Below are positions 7,295 through 15,096 of a stretch of DNA of 17,682 nt, in pieces (position 1 is the stretch's first letter; each line of letters begins with the position of its first letter). The position numbers were made by a program, and so were the translations under genes. The stretch lies in the NCBI GenBank assembly GCA_964004625.1, contig CAXFOB010000005.1, positions 1 to 17,682 of the forward strand, given 5' to 3'. Source of the stretch: GCA-002697625 sp002697625. GTDB lineage: Bacteria; Bacteroidota; Bacteroidia; Flavobacteriales; BACL11. The notes below the pieces were generated by a model. That model was given only the letters and a program-made list of their open reading frames with translations. It was not told the origin of the DNA and ran no database searches.

Positions 7295-8442
7295 TAGTAA
7301 AATGTTTTGTTTTCTTTTACCATTCTCCTTAGCAGAGGAGATGGTCTGTATCTATCTTCTCCATATTCAGAGTATAACTCTTCTAATTGATTTAAAACGT
7401 TGCTTAATCCCAACTCATCAGCCCAAGATAGTAAACCTTTAGGATAATTTACTCCTTTTGTCATAGCTAAGTCAATATCTTCTTTAGAAGCAATATTTAA
7501 GAAAAGAGCATCTGTAGCTTCATTAATTAACATAGATAAGACACGCCATAATATTTGTTTCCCTAAATCTCTATCCTCATTTGCTTTTGGAAATTCAGAG
7601 TTGTAGTCATAATAGCCTCTTCCAGATTTTCTTCCTAAAAAACCGGCTTCCATCATTCTTTTCTGTGTGAATGAAGGCTTATATCTAGGGTCGAAATAGA
7701 AGGATGTAAACACAGATTCCGTAACAGTATAATTTATGTCATTTCCAATATAATCCATTAATTCAAATGGTCCCATTCTAAATCCTCCCATTTCCTTTAA
7801 TGCCCAATCTATAGTAGCAAAATCTGTAATACCTTCTTCATAAATTCTAAGTGCTTCTCCATAAAAAGGCCTAGCAACTCTGTTGACTATAAATCCAGGT
7901 GTATCTTTTACTATTACCGTAACTTTTCCCCATTCATCAATTATTGATTTTGCAGCATTTAAGGTTTTGTCTGAAGTTTGTACTGCAGGAATAATTTCTA
8001 CAAGTGGCATCAGAGGTGCTGGGTTGAAAAAATGAATTCCGACAACCCTTTTTGCATTTTTACAAGCTCCCGCTATAGAAGCTATGGATAATGATGAAGT
8101 GTTGGAGGAGATAATACAATCTTCTGAAACTAAATTCTCAATTTTAGAAAATATTTTTTGTTTTATTTTTAAATTTTCAATGATAGCTTCAATTACTAGT
8201 CCACTGTCTTTTATGTCTTCTAATTTTTCTGAGAAATTAATTCTATTTATGATATTTTCTTTTTCTTCAGATGAAATCCTTTCTTTTTCTACAAGACGAT
8301 TTAAAATTTTCTCTAGACTAGTTTTTGCATTTTCAATAGATCCTTCAAAAGAATCGTACAAACAAACTTCATGTCCTTTTGTAGATGCTATTTGAGCAAT
8401 TCCGGTTCCCATAGTTCCCGCACCTATTACGCTAATTTTCAT
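7294..8442 (-). CDS. paaH: PaaH: 3-hydroxyacyl-CoA dehydrogenase (3-hydroxyadipyl-CoA)
   Basis: PaaH oxidises (3S)-3-hydroxyadipyl-CoA to 3-oxoadipyl-CoA with NAD, the last oxidation before thiolysis. The 382-residue protein has the Rossmann motif GAGTMGTGIAQ (7-17) with D30 after the second strand, SSNTSSLSI (112-120), the catalytic pair H137 in GIHFFNP and E149, and N187 in GFIVNRV. The C-terminal domain contains GPFELMDYIGND and a second copy region (about 285-382) with KGVNYPKGLLSWAD. It is longer than the simplest 3-hydroxybutyryl-CoA dehydrogenases (about 285) because of this second C-terminal domain, as in phenylacetate-type enzymes. A 49-base gap separates it from paaD upstream, the widest gap between genes in the operon, and I see no clear promoter in it. 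Its stop overlaps the paaI start. Specificity is inferred from context; it could also act in general beta-oxidation. Confidence 0.92.
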   Translation of the reverse strand: MKISVIGAGTMGTGIAQIASTKGHEVCLYDSFEGSIENAKTSLEKILNRLVEKERISSEEKENIINRINFSEKLEDIKDSGLVIEAIIENLKIKQKIFSKIENLVSEDCIISSNTSSLSIASIAGACKNAKRVVGIHFFNPAPLMPLVEIIPAVQTSDKTLNAAKSIIDEWGKVTVIVKDTPGFIVNRVARPFYGEALRIYEEGITDFATIDWALKEMGGFRMGPFELMDYIGNDINYTVTESVFTSFYFDPRYKPSFTQKRMMEAGFLGRKSGRGYYDYNSEFPKANEDRDLGKQILWRVLSMLINEATDALFLNIASKEDIDLAMTKGVNYPKGLLSWADELGLSNVLNQLEELYSEYGEDRYRPSPLLRRMVKENKTFY

Positions 8443-8491
8443 TTAAGATAAATATAAGATTAATACGCTAAAATAATAAATTCATACGAGT

Positions 8492-8944
8492 TTAGATACA
8501 CTTAAAGTGTTCGAACGGTTCTAAACAATCATTACAGCTATGAAATGATTTGCAAGCAGTAGATCCAAAATCACTAATTGTAGTAGTAGAGGTAGATTTA
8601 CATTGAGGACAAATAACAGTTTTAGAAGGTGGTGAGATCCCGTATTTTAGTAATTTTTCTTTCGTTTTTTCTGTCATCCAATCTGTTGTCCATGCTGGAG
8701 AGTAAATTAATTTTAACTCAAAATTATCAACTCCATTATTTGTTAAACAAGTCTTTATATCATCCTGAAATGTTTTCACTGCAGGACACCCAGAATAGGT
8801 AGGGGTGATTGAAATTAAATAGGAATCATTAATAAACTCAATATTTCTGATAACTCCAAGTTCTACTACCGAAATTACAGGTATTTCAGGATCTGGAACA
8901 GTGTTTAATAATTCCCAAATTTTATCTGTATTACCATTTAGCAT
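8492..8944 (-). CDS. paaD: PaaD: MIP18/DUF59-type maturation factor for the epoxidase system
   Basis: This 150-residue protein has an N-terminal MIP18/DUF59 domain with the conserved DPEIPVISVVELG (18-30) and TPTYSGCPA (48-55, Cys 53). Its C-terminal Cys-rich segment has CPQC at 112-115, then C131, C137, C140 and C149, probably a metal-binding ribbon. PaaD is required for phenylacetyl-CoA epoxidase activity in vivo but is not part of the catalytic complex; a role in assembling the PaaE Fe-S cluster or the diiron centre is the usual proposal. The ATG at 8944 overlaps the 3' end of paaC by 14 bases (paaC stops at 8931), so translation is likely coupled. The position after paaABC is the usual one. 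Length is close to other PaaD proteins (about 160). Confidence 0.95.
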   Translation of the reverse strand: MLNGNTDKIWELLNTVPDPEIPVISVVELGVIRNIEFINDSYLISITPTYSGCPAVKTFQDDIKTCLTNNGVDNFELKLIYSPAWTTDWMTEKTKEKLLKYGISPPSKTVICPQCKSTSTTTISDFGSTACKSFHSCNDCLEPFEHFKCI

Positions 8945-9674
8945 CAGGATACGCTCTAGGTAAATATTGCATTTCAGAAAGTAAATGGCCTAAATGTTCA
9001 GTATGTATCCCTCTTTTACTACCAGTTTGCATGTATCCATCTTTAGGTCTAATTAGTTTAGATTCTGATAATGTCGTGTTTATTATTTTGTTCCAATCTT
9101 CTTTTATAGATAAATTATTTACTCCTAAACCAGATTTACTTATCTCGGTATCTACTTTATCCATTTCAAAAAATTCTCCCGTAAACTGCCATAAAGAATT
9201 TAAGGACTCCTGAATTCTTTTATTGCTTTCTTCAGTACCATCTCCGAGTCTAACCATCCAGCTTCTAGAGTGTTTTAGGTGATATTTTACTTCTTTCAAT
9301 GATTTTGCTGCAAGAGCAGAAAGTTTTTCATTTTTACTTCCAGAAAGTTTGGTATAGAACAAAAAGTTAAATGCTGAAGTTAAAAATAACTTTACTATAG
9401 TATCTCCAAAATGACCATTTGGTTGTTCTGTTATTTTAAAATTAAAAAACTCTCTTTCATTTCTTTTAAACGCAAAATCATCTACAGTTTTATTTCCATC
9501 TAGTTCTGAAACGTATTCTAAAAATCCATTTGCTTGACCAAATAAATCTAGTGATATATTTGAAATTGCAATATCCTCTTCTAGTGTCGGTCCTTTTGAG
9601 CACCATTCAGATAATCTTTGTGCGGAAATTAAAGAACTGTCTGCGATTCGTAATGTATAATCTAATAAACTCAT
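8931..9674 (-). CDS. paaC: PaaC: phenylacetyl-CoA epoxidase structural subunit
   Basis: PaaC is the ferritin-like partner of PaaA that stabilises the complex and lacks a working diiron site. Recognisable stretches are LSEWCSKGPTLEEDIAI (21-37), SLDLFGQAN (41-49), EQPNGHFG (83-90), EVKYHLKHSRSWMVRLGDG (128-146) and the C-terminal RGIHTEHLGHLL. The length of 247 residues is the family norm. The ATG at 9674 lies 3 bases after the paaB stop, and the end overlaps paaD by 14 bases. The protein is cytosolic. Nothing is broken or unusual. Confidence 0.96.
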   Translation of the reverse strand: MSLLDYTLRIADSSLISAQRLSEWCSKGPTLEEDIAISNISLDLFGQANGFLEYVSELDGNKTVDDFAFKRNEREFFNFKITEQPNGHFGDTIVKLFLTSAFNFLFYTKLSGSKNEKLSALAAKSLKEVKYHLKHSRSWMVRLGDGTEESNKRIQESLNSLWQFTGEFFEMDKVDTEISKSGLGVNNLSIKEDWNKIINTTLSESKLIRPKDGYMQTGSKRGIHTEHLGHLLSEMQYLPRAYPDAKW

Positions 9675-9677
9675 TTA

Positions 9678-9962
9678 TTATATGTGTTTTGCTCCATCTG
9701 GCATATTGTAGAATGTAGGGTGTCTGTACATTTTATCATTAGACGGATCAAAAAAAGCTTCTCCATCTTCAGATTCTGACGAAACAATGTACTTAGATTT
9801 TACTACCCAAATACAACTTCCTTCATTTCTTCTAGTATATAAATCTCTTGCATTTTGTAGCGCAAGTTCTTTATCTGTTGCATGTACATTTCCGACATGC
9901 TTGTGCGCTAAACCATTTTTACTTTGTATAAATACTTCCCATACTTCTGTACTGTCTTCCAT
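9678..9962 (-). CDS. paaB: PaaB: phenylacetyl-CoA epoxidase small subunit
   Basis: This 94-residue protein matches PaaB along its whole length: WEVFIQSKNGLAHKHVGNVHA (9-29), ALQNARDLYTRRNEG (34-48) and the tail region FFDPSNDKMYRHPTFY. PaaB bridges PaaAC heterodimers in the multicomponent monooxygenase that converts phenylacetyl-CoA to the ring 1,2-epoxide. The ATG at 9962 follows the paaA stop (9974) by 11 bases and the stop lies 3 bases before the paaC start. Length agrees with the family (about 95). Confidence 0.96.
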   Translation of the reverse strand: MEDSTEVWEVFIQSKNGLAHKHVGNVHATDKELALQNARDLYTRRNEGSCIWVVKSKYIVSSESEDGEAFFDPSNDKMYRHPTFYNMPDGAKHI

Positions 9963-9973
9963 CCTTTATTTTT

Positions 9974-10900
9974 TTAATTTTTTACTAAGTTCTTTTGTTT
10001 ATCTGAATATGCTTTAGCAGCTTTTCTTACCCATTTTCCATCATCATGTGCTTTTTTATGATGGTCGAGTCTCTGTTTGTTACATGGTCCATTACCATTT
10101 ACAACATCCCAAAATTCATCCCAATCCATTTCTCCAAAATCATAATGACCTCTTTCCTCATTCCATTTTAAGTCAGGATCAGGTATTGTTAATCCTATTA
10201 TTTCTGCTTGATGAACAGTTTTGTCTATAAAACTTTGTCTTAGTTCATCATTAGTTTGCCTTTTTATTTTCCACTTCATAGCATTTCCTGTTCTAGGAGA
10301 GTCTCCATCATGAGGGCCAAACATCATAATAGAAGGCCACCAAAACCTGTTTAATGCGTCTTGAGCCATTTCTTTTTGTTCAGGAGTTCCATTTGCCATT
10401 TCTGACATTATTTCATAACCTTGTCTTTGATGAAAGGATTCTTCTTTGCAAATTTTTACCATTCCTCTTGAATAGGGTCCATAAGATGTTCGTTGTAAAG
10501 AAACTTGATTTACAATAGCTGCTCCATCAACAAGCCACCCGACAGCTCCCATATCAGCCCAGCTTAATGTTGGGTAGTTAAATATAGAAGAGTATTTAGC
10601 TTTTCCTTCATGTAGTTGTTGTATTAACTCTTGTCTGCTTATTCCTAAAGTTTCACAAGCAGAATACAAATATAATCCATGCCCCGCTTCATCTTGAACT
10701 TTAGCAAGTAAAATCATTTTAGCTCTTAGGGATGGAGCTCTACTTATCCAATTTCCTTCAGGCTGCATTCCTATTATCTCTGAATGAGCATGTTGAGAAA
10801 TCTGTCGGATTAGATGTTTTCTATAGGCTTCAGGCATCCAATCTTTAGGTTCAATTTTTTTCTCTGCATCTATTTTTTCTTGAAACTTTTCTTTACTCAT
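9974..10900 (-). CDS. paaA: PaaA: phenylacetyl-CoA epoxidase catalytic (diiron) subunit
   Basis: PaaA carries the diiron centre that inserts one oxygen atom into the aromatic ring of phenylacetyl-CoA. The expected metal ligands are all visible and sit one residue off the E. coli numbering: E41 (SEIIGM), E71 and H74 (DEAGHG), D125 (LVDGAA), E154 and H157 (EESFHQ). Other family marks are QRTSYGPYSRGMVKICKEE (136-154) and WWPSIMMFGP (187-196). Length is 308 residues against about 309. It is the first gene of the minus-strand paa operon and diverges from paaE. A TAAATTTG box lies 21 bases upstream of the ATG at 10900. All ligands being present argues for an active enzyme. Confidence 0.98.
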   Translation of the reverse strand: MSKEKFQEKIDAEKKIEPKDWMPEAYRKHLIRQISQHAHSEIIGMQPEGNWISRAPSLRAKMILLAKVQDEAGHGLYLYSACETLGISRQELIQQLHEGKAKYSSIFNYPTLSWADMGAVGWLVDGAAIVNQVSLQRTSYGPYSRGMVKICKEESFHQRQGYEIMSEMANGTPEQKEMAQDALNRFWWPSIMMFGPHDGDSPRTGNAMKWKIKRQTNDELRQSFIDKTVHQAEIIGLTIPDPDLKWNEERGHYDFGEMDWDEFWDVVNGNGPCNKQRLDHHKKAHDDGKWVRKAAKAYSDKQKNLVKN

Positions 10901-10921
10901 ATTTTTAAGAATTAATTATTG

Positions 10922-10929
10922 CAAATTTA
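10922..10929 (-). promoter_or_regulatory. Putative -7 box of the paaABCD-H-I-Y-Z operon
   Basis: On the minus strand this reads TAAATTTG, an exact TAnnTTTG match, ending 21 bases before the paaA ATG. No TTG-type -33 box lies at 17-21 bases. A dyad (10933-10950) covers the spacer region instead, which would fit regulated expression. Confidence 0.5.
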
Positions 10930-10932
10930 TTA

Positions 10933-10950
10933 AAATCTCTTTACAGATTT
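10933..10950. promoter_or_regulatory. Dyad between paaA and paaE, possible operator
   Basis: AAATCTCTTTACAGATTT has perfect 6-base arms (10933-10938 and 10945-10950) around a 6-base spacer. It sits 3 bases upstream of the putative paaA -7 box and about 44 bases upstream of the putative paaE -7 box, in the only shared regulatory region of the cluster. A wider pair GCAAAT (10921-10926) / ATTTGC (10947-10952) partly overlaps it. No regulator gene is present in the window. In such AT-rich DNA a 6+6 dyad can arise by chance. Confidence 0.35.
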
Positions 10951-10993
10951 GCGGATATTTATGATAAAATAAAGTTCATTATTTATAAAATGA

Positions 10994-11001
10994 TATTTTT
11001 G
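10994..11001 (+). promoter_or_regulatory. Putative -7 box of paaE
   Basis: TATTTTTG matches TAnnTTTG and ends 18 bases before the ATG at 11020. It lies downstream of the ATG at 10990, so transcription from here would exclude that earlier start. No -33 element is evident at the usual distance. Confidence 0.45.
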
Positions 11002-11019
11002 CAGAAATTATATTATAAA

Positions 11020-12039
11020 ATGAGAAAATTATATCCTTTAAAAATCAGTAAAATTAACCAACTAACAACTGATGCTGTTGAACTTATTTTTGATGTTCCT
11101 GAAAATATGAAGTCAGTATTTAAATTTACTGCAGGACAATATATTACTATTTGTACCAGTATTGAAAATAATGATGTTAGAAGAGCTTATTCCTTATGTG
11201 GTGATCCGAATTCAGAAGAAATTGCTGTCGGAGTAAAGAGGGTAGAAGGTGGAATAATGTCAAGCTTTTTAACGCAAGATGTTAAAGTAGGTGATGTATT
11301 GAATGTAATGCCTCCACAAGGGTCTTTCTGTTTGGAAAATGAAAAAAATATTATTGGTATTTGTGCTGGAAGCGGTATTACTCCAATATTGAGTATGATA
11401 AAATCGACTTCTTCTAAGTTTACTTTAGTTTATGGGAACAAAACACAAAGTTCAACTATGTTTCAGCAAGAACTAAATAATATGAATGTCAAATCTCATT
11501 ACACTTATTCCAGAGAAAAAGTTGAGGGATGTTTTAATTCCAGAATTGATAAAAATTTACTTTCTAAACTTTCTGAAAATGAGTTATTCTTAAATGCGGA
11601 CGGGTATTACATTTGTGGTCCCGGTGAAATGATTGATGTTGTAGAAGAGTTTTTGTTAGAAAGAGGTGTGGATAAGAATAAAATTAAGTTTGAAAGATTT
11701 ACCGCTAGTACGAAGAAAAATGATTCTGAATTTGTAGAGACAGAACAAGAGGATCTAATTAGCAATATCACTATAATTATAGATGGAGATGAATTTGAAT
11801 ATGAATTACCTTCAAAAGGGGAGAGTATTTTAGACTCTGCAATGAATGAGGGAGCAGATGTTCCGTTTTCCTGTAAGGGAGGAGTTTGTTGTACCTGTAA
11901 AGCAAAAGTGATGGAAGGTAAAGTTGTTATGACAGAAAATTACGCATTGTCAGAAGAAGAAGTAGCAGAAGGGTTTATATTAACTTGTAAATCGCACCCT
12001 GCTTCAGGGAATATTGTAGTGGATTTTGATGAGATGTAA
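11020..12039 (+). CDS. paaE: PaaE: phenylacetyl-CoA epoxidase reductase (FAD, 2Fe-2S)
   Basis: PaaE passes electrons from NAD(P)H through FAD and a [2Fe-2S] cluster to the PaaA diiron site. The order is: FAD-binding barrel with RAYSL (55-59), nucleotide-binding domain with GICAGSGITPI (113-123) and CGPGEM (199-204), then a plant-type ferredoxin domain (about 250-339) with Cys 285, 290, 293 and 323 in the pattern C-x4-C-x2-C-x29-C. I chose the ATG at 11020 (339 residues). MRKLYPLKISKINQLT is the normal family beginning, and a TAnnTTTG box lies between 10990 and 11020. The in-frame ATG at 10990 would add ten residues. The gene diverges from paaA, unlike the paaABCDE order of proteobacteria, and its stop abuts the stop of the convergent DUF4159 gene with no spacer. 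Confidence 0.96.
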   Translation: MRKLYPLKISKINQLTTDAVELIFDVPENMKSVFKFTAGQYITICTSIENNDVRRAYSLCGDPNSEEIAVGVKRVEGGIMSSFLTQDVKVGDVLNVMPPQGSFCLENEKNIIGICAGSGITPILSMIKSTSSKFTLVYGNKTQSSTMFQQELNNMNVKSHYTYSREKVEGCFNSRIDKNLLSKLSENELFLNADGYYICGPGEMIDVVEEFLLERGVDKNKIKFERFTASTKKNDSEFVETEQEDLISNITIIIDGDEFEYELPSKGESILDSAMNEGADVPFSCKGGVCCTCKAKVMEGKVVMTENYALSEEEVAEGFILTCKSHPASGNIVVDFDEM

Positions 12040-12696
12040 TTAATCCTTTCGATTAAAAACAAACTGAATAATATTCGCTCCCATTTTAAGAGCTTTTAAT
12101 CTTGTTTCCTCAGTGTTATTATGAACTTCTTGGTCTTCCCATCCGTCTCCTAAATCTGTTTCGTAAGAATACAACAGAACTAAAACTCCATCTATAAATA
12201 TTCCGAAAGCTTGTGGGTTTTTCTTGTCGTGTTCGTGTATTTTTGGTAAACCATTGTTGAAACTGTACTTCTGATTAAAGATTGAGTGAGTTGTGGGAAT
12301 TTCGATCAACTCATTATTAGGGAATACTTTTTTAAGTTCAGACCTTACAAAAGGATCCATTCCATAATTATCATCAATATGAAGAAAACCTCCAGAAAGT
12401 AAGTATTTTCTTAGATTTTCGGCTTCCTGACTAGAGAACACTACATTTCCATGTCCTGTCATATGAATAAAAGGATGGTTAAATACTTCTATACTTCCTA
12501 CTTCTACAATTGCAATATCTTTTTTAATATTTGTGTTTATGTTTTCGTTGCAGAACGAAATTAAATTTGGTAAAGAAGTAGGATTTGAGTACCAATCCCC
12601 ACCACCGTTGTATTTTAGAACAGCTAACTGATAGGTGTTTTGACCCATTGATGACAGAGGAAGAAAAAATAATAATATAAATAATTTTCTAATCAT
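12040..12696 (-). CDS. Exported DUF4159 domain protein
   Basis: This 218-residue protein starts with a signal peptide (MIRKLFILLFFLPLSSMGQ, cleavage probably near residue 19), so it is likely periplasmic. The rest is one DUF4159 domain with the characteristic stretches GGGDWYSNPTSLPNL (31-45), MTGHGNV (79-85), GGFLHIDDNYGMD (102-114), H137 in the THSIF motif and YETDLGDGWED (178-188). The domain is thought to adopt a glutamine-amidotransferase-like fold, but no biochemical role is established that I know of. Its ATG follows the rsmE stop by 3 bases, so the two are probably co-transcribed. It ends base to base against paaE on the other strand. Confidence 0.88.
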   Translation of the reverse strand: MIRKLFILLFFLPLSSMGQNTYQLAVLKYNGGGDWYSNPTSLPNLISFCNENINTNIKKDIAIVEVGSIEVFNHPFIHMTGHGNVVFSSQEAENLRKYLLSGGFLHIDDNYGMDPFVRSELKKVFPNNELIEIPTTHSIFNQKYSFNNGLPKIHEHDKKNPQAFGIFIDGVLVLLYSYETDLGDGWEDQEVHNNTEETRLKALKMGANIIQFVFNRKD

Positions 12697-12699
12697 GAT

Positions 12700-13392
12700 T
12701 TAACCTTTAATATTAATAGTGTGTACTGCAACAAGACCTGCAGTTTCTGTTCGTAATCTACTATTTCCTAATTTTATAGATTTGAATTCGTTTTGCAAAG
12801 CAATCTTAATTTCAGTTGAAGAGAAGTCACCTTCAGGACCTATTAGTATAAGTTTTCTACTTCCTTTTTTTTCTTTTCTAAGTTCAGTTTTCTTACCTTC
12901 CTCACAATGGGCAATATATTTACGTCCCTTAAAGTCTTTTTTTATAAAATCTTGAAAAGAAATTCCTTCATTTAATTTTGGTAAATGGTACTTTAAAGAT
13001 TGTTTCATAGCAGAAAGTAAAATCCTATTACACCTTTCTATTTTTATAATTTTCCTTTCAGATCTCTCACAAATAATAGGTGTAATTTCATCAATACCAA
13101 TTTCACAAGATTTTTCTAAAAACCATTCAAAACGATCGATATTTTTTGTTGGAGCAATTGCAACGTGTAAGTAATAATTATGTTGTTTAACTTTCTCTAT
13201 TTTTTCAATTACTTTTACTCTTGTTTTCCTTATGTCAGAAGTAGTAATTTCTGCAATTATAAAATTTCCTTTTCCATCAGTAAAATTTATTTTATCTCCT
13301 TCTTTTTTTCGTAATACTTTAGTAATATGTTTACTTTCCTCAGATGGAAGAGTAAATTCATCATTTGTATTTTCTGTAAAAAATAATTGCAT
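12700..13392 (-). CDS. rsmE: RsmE: 16S rRNA (uracil-1498-N3)-methyltransferase
   Basis: RsmE methylates U1498 of 16S rRNA with S-adenosylmethionine, in the decoding region of the 30S subunit. The 230-residue protein has an N-terminal PUA-like domain (about 1-68, including SKHITKVLRKKEGD) and a C-terminal SPOUT (alpha/beta knot) domain. The SAM-binding knot is marked by LILIGPEGDFSSTE (181-194) and LGNSRLRTETAGL (208-220). The substrate-side motifs CERSERK (108-114) and SAMKQSLKYHLP (127-138) are also present. Length is slightly short of E. coli RsmE (243) and normal for Bacteroidota. It lies 62 bases after pckA and has a TAnnTTTG box almost against its ATG. Confidence 0.95.
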   Translation of the reverse strand: MQLFFTENTNDEFTLPSEESKHITKVLRKKEGDKINFTDGKGNFIIAEITTSDIRKTRVKVIEKIEKVKQHNYYLHVAIAPTKNIDRFEWFLEKSCEIGIDEITPIICERSERKIIKIERCNRILLSAMKQSLKYHLPKLNEGISFQDFIKKDFKGRKYIAHCEEGKKTELRKEKKGSRKLILIGPEGDFSSTEIKIALQNEFKSIKLGNSRLRTETAGLVAVHTINIKG

Positions 13393-13397
13393 GAAAA

Positions 13398-13405
13398 CAA
13401 AGGTA
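13398..13405 (-). promoter_or_regulatory. Putative -7 box of rsmE
   Basis: TACCTTTG on the minus strand matches TAnnTTTG and ends 5 bases before the rsmE ATG at 13392, so the transcript would be leaderless or nearly so. No -33 element is seen at the usual spacing. Confidence 0.4.
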
Positions 13406-13454
13406 TAAAAAAAAGTGAGTAGATACTTGCTTTATTATATAATCTAAATTACCC

Positions 13455-15065
13455 TTAACTGATTACAACTATTTTGGGCGCAGAGGATAAAATTTCATCA
13501 TTTGCATTGTCCGCAAACTGAACAAAGTTTTTGTTAAATGCATCTGCAAGTTTATTCGCTTTCTTGTTGTAAGCATCTTTATTTTTCCAAGTGTTTTTAG
13601 GATGTAAAATTTCAGAAGGAACATTAGGACAAGAATTAGGCATATTTAGTCCAAATACTTCATGAGTAGTATACTCCTCATTATTTAGATCTCCTCTTAA
13701 AATTGAAGAAATCATAGCTCTTGTGTGTTTTAAAGAAAATCTTTTTCCTACACCATATTCTCCACCTGACCAACCTGTATTTATTAGCCAAACATTTACA
13801 TTACTTTCATCCATTTTTTCACCTAACATTTCTGCATATTTAGTTGGATGTAAAGGCATAAAAGGAGCTCCAAAACAAGCTGAAAAAGTAGCTTGTGGTT
13901 CTGTTACTCCAGCTTCTGTCCCTGCTACTTTTGCTGTATATCCTGATATAAAATGATACATAGCTTGTCCTCTAGTAAGTTTGGATACAGGAGGCAAAAC
14001 TCCGAAAGCATCTGCAGTTAAAAAGAATATATTTTTTGGGTTATGTGCTAAAGATGGTACTGCAATATTTTCAATATGATGTATTGGATAGCTTACTCTA
14101 GTATTTTGAGTAATAGATCCATCTTCATAATCTGGTTGGTTTGTCCCTTTTTTAAAGGAAATGTTTTCTAACAAAGCCCCCTCTTTAACCGCTGCAAAAA
14201 TATCTGGTTCTTTTTCTGCAGAAAGATCTATGCACTTAGCATAGCATCCTCCTTCAAAATTGAATACAGTGTCTCCATCCCAACCATGTTCGTCATCTCC
14301 AATCAAGTCTCTATTTGGATCTGCAGAAAGAGTAGTTTTTCCTGTTCCTGAAAGTCCAAAGAAAATTGCAGTATCTCCCTCTTTTCCAACATTTGCACTA
14401 CAATGCATTGATAACACATTCTTCTGATAAGGTAAGATAAAGTTAAGTGCAGAAAATATTCCCTTCTTAATCTCTCCAGTATATCCTGTACCTCCAATAA
14501 TAATCATTTTCTTACTGAAGTTTAGGATAGCGAAATTATGTTGTCGAGTTCCATCTATTTCTGAATCAGCCATAAATCCAGGAGCATTTAGTATTGTCCA
14601 TTCTGGATCGAAATTTTCAATTTCTTCTTCAGTTGGTCGTAAAAACATATTGTAAGCAAACATATTGCTCCAAGAATATTCGTTTACAACTCTAATATTC
14701 ATTCTGTATTTTGGGTCAGCACATGCGTAGCAATCTCTTACGTAGAGTTCCTTGCCTGATAAGTAGTCTAATATTTTACTGTGCAATAAATCAAATTTAT
14801 CTTCATCAAACGATAAATTTACATCTCCCCACCAAACAGAATTTTCTGTAATAGAGTCTTTTACAATAAATCTGTCCATTGGAGATCTACCTGTGAATTC
14901 TCCAGTATTTATGTTTATTGCACCTGATGATGTAATTGTAGCTTGTTCTTTATCTACAGCAATTTTAGATAATTTTTCTGGAGATAAGTTCCAGTGAGCT
15001 GTACCGTTTTTTATTCCTAAATCAGAGATGGTAGCACCTTGTGCTCTCTTGCCTGTTTCGGTCAT
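13455..15065 (-). CDS. pckA: PckA: ATP-dependent phosphoenolpyruvate carboxykinase
   Basis: PckA converts oxaloacetate and ATP to phosphoenolpyruvate, CO2 and ADP, the entry step of gluconeogenesis. All signatures of the ATP-type enzyme are visible: TGRSPMDRF (58-66), GEIKKG (198-202), H221 in SMHCSANVG, the P-loop GLSGTGKTTLS (237-247), and the metal/kinase-2 motif LIGDDEHGW (254-262). The length of 536 residues is typical (about 530-540). The ATG at 15065 gives MTETGKRAQ, a plausible start, with a TAnnTTTG box 31 bases upstream. The gene is flanked by rsmE and the DUF423 gene on the same strand with gaps of 62 and 54 bases, so it is probably its own unit. Growth on aromatic acids needs gluconeogenesis, but the closeness to the paa cluster may be coincidental. 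Confidence 0.98.
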   Translation of the reverse strand: MTETGKRAQGATISDLGIKNGTAHWNLSPEKLSKIAVDKEQATITSSGAININTGEFTGRSPMDRFIVKDSITENSVWWGDVNLSFDEDKFDLLHSKILDYLSGKELYVRDCYACADPKYRMNIRVVNEYSWSNMFAYNMFLRPTEEEIENFDPEWTILNAPGFMADSEIDGTRQHNFAILNFSKKMIIIGGTGYTGEIKKGIFSALNFILPYQKNVLSMHCSANVGKEGDTAIFFGLSGTGKTTLSADPNRDLIGDDEHGWDGDTVFNFEGGCYAKCIDLSAEKEPDIFAAVKEGALLENISFKKGTNQPDYEDGSITQNTRVSYPIHHIENIAVPSLAHNPKNIFFLTADAFGVLPPVSKLTRGQAMYHFISGYTAKVAGTEAGVTEPQATFSACFGAPFMPLHPTKYAEMLGEKMDESNVNVWLINTGWSGGEYGVGKRFSLKHTRAMISSILRGDLNNEEYTTHEVFGLNMPNSCPNVPSEILHPKNTWKNKDAYNKKANKLADAFNKNFVQFADNANDEILSSAPKIVVIS

Positions 15066-15096
15066 AATATGTTTTTCTTTTTGGTTTTTGAGTTTA

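Noticed and set aside
8084..8395. 103-codon open frame on the + strand inside paaH
   Set aside because: It is the complement of a clear 3-hydroxyacyl-CoA dehydrogenase; the Phe/Ser/Ile-rich product is typical of an antisense shadow frame.
10990..11019. Upstream ATG start for paaE
   Set aside because: Ten extra residues do not fit the family, and a TAnnTTTG box at 10994-11001 lies downstream of it.
13393..13454. Terminator between pckA and rsmE
   Set aside because: A T-run is present on the minus strand, but only a 4-bp stem (AAGT/ACTT) precedes it, too weak to call.
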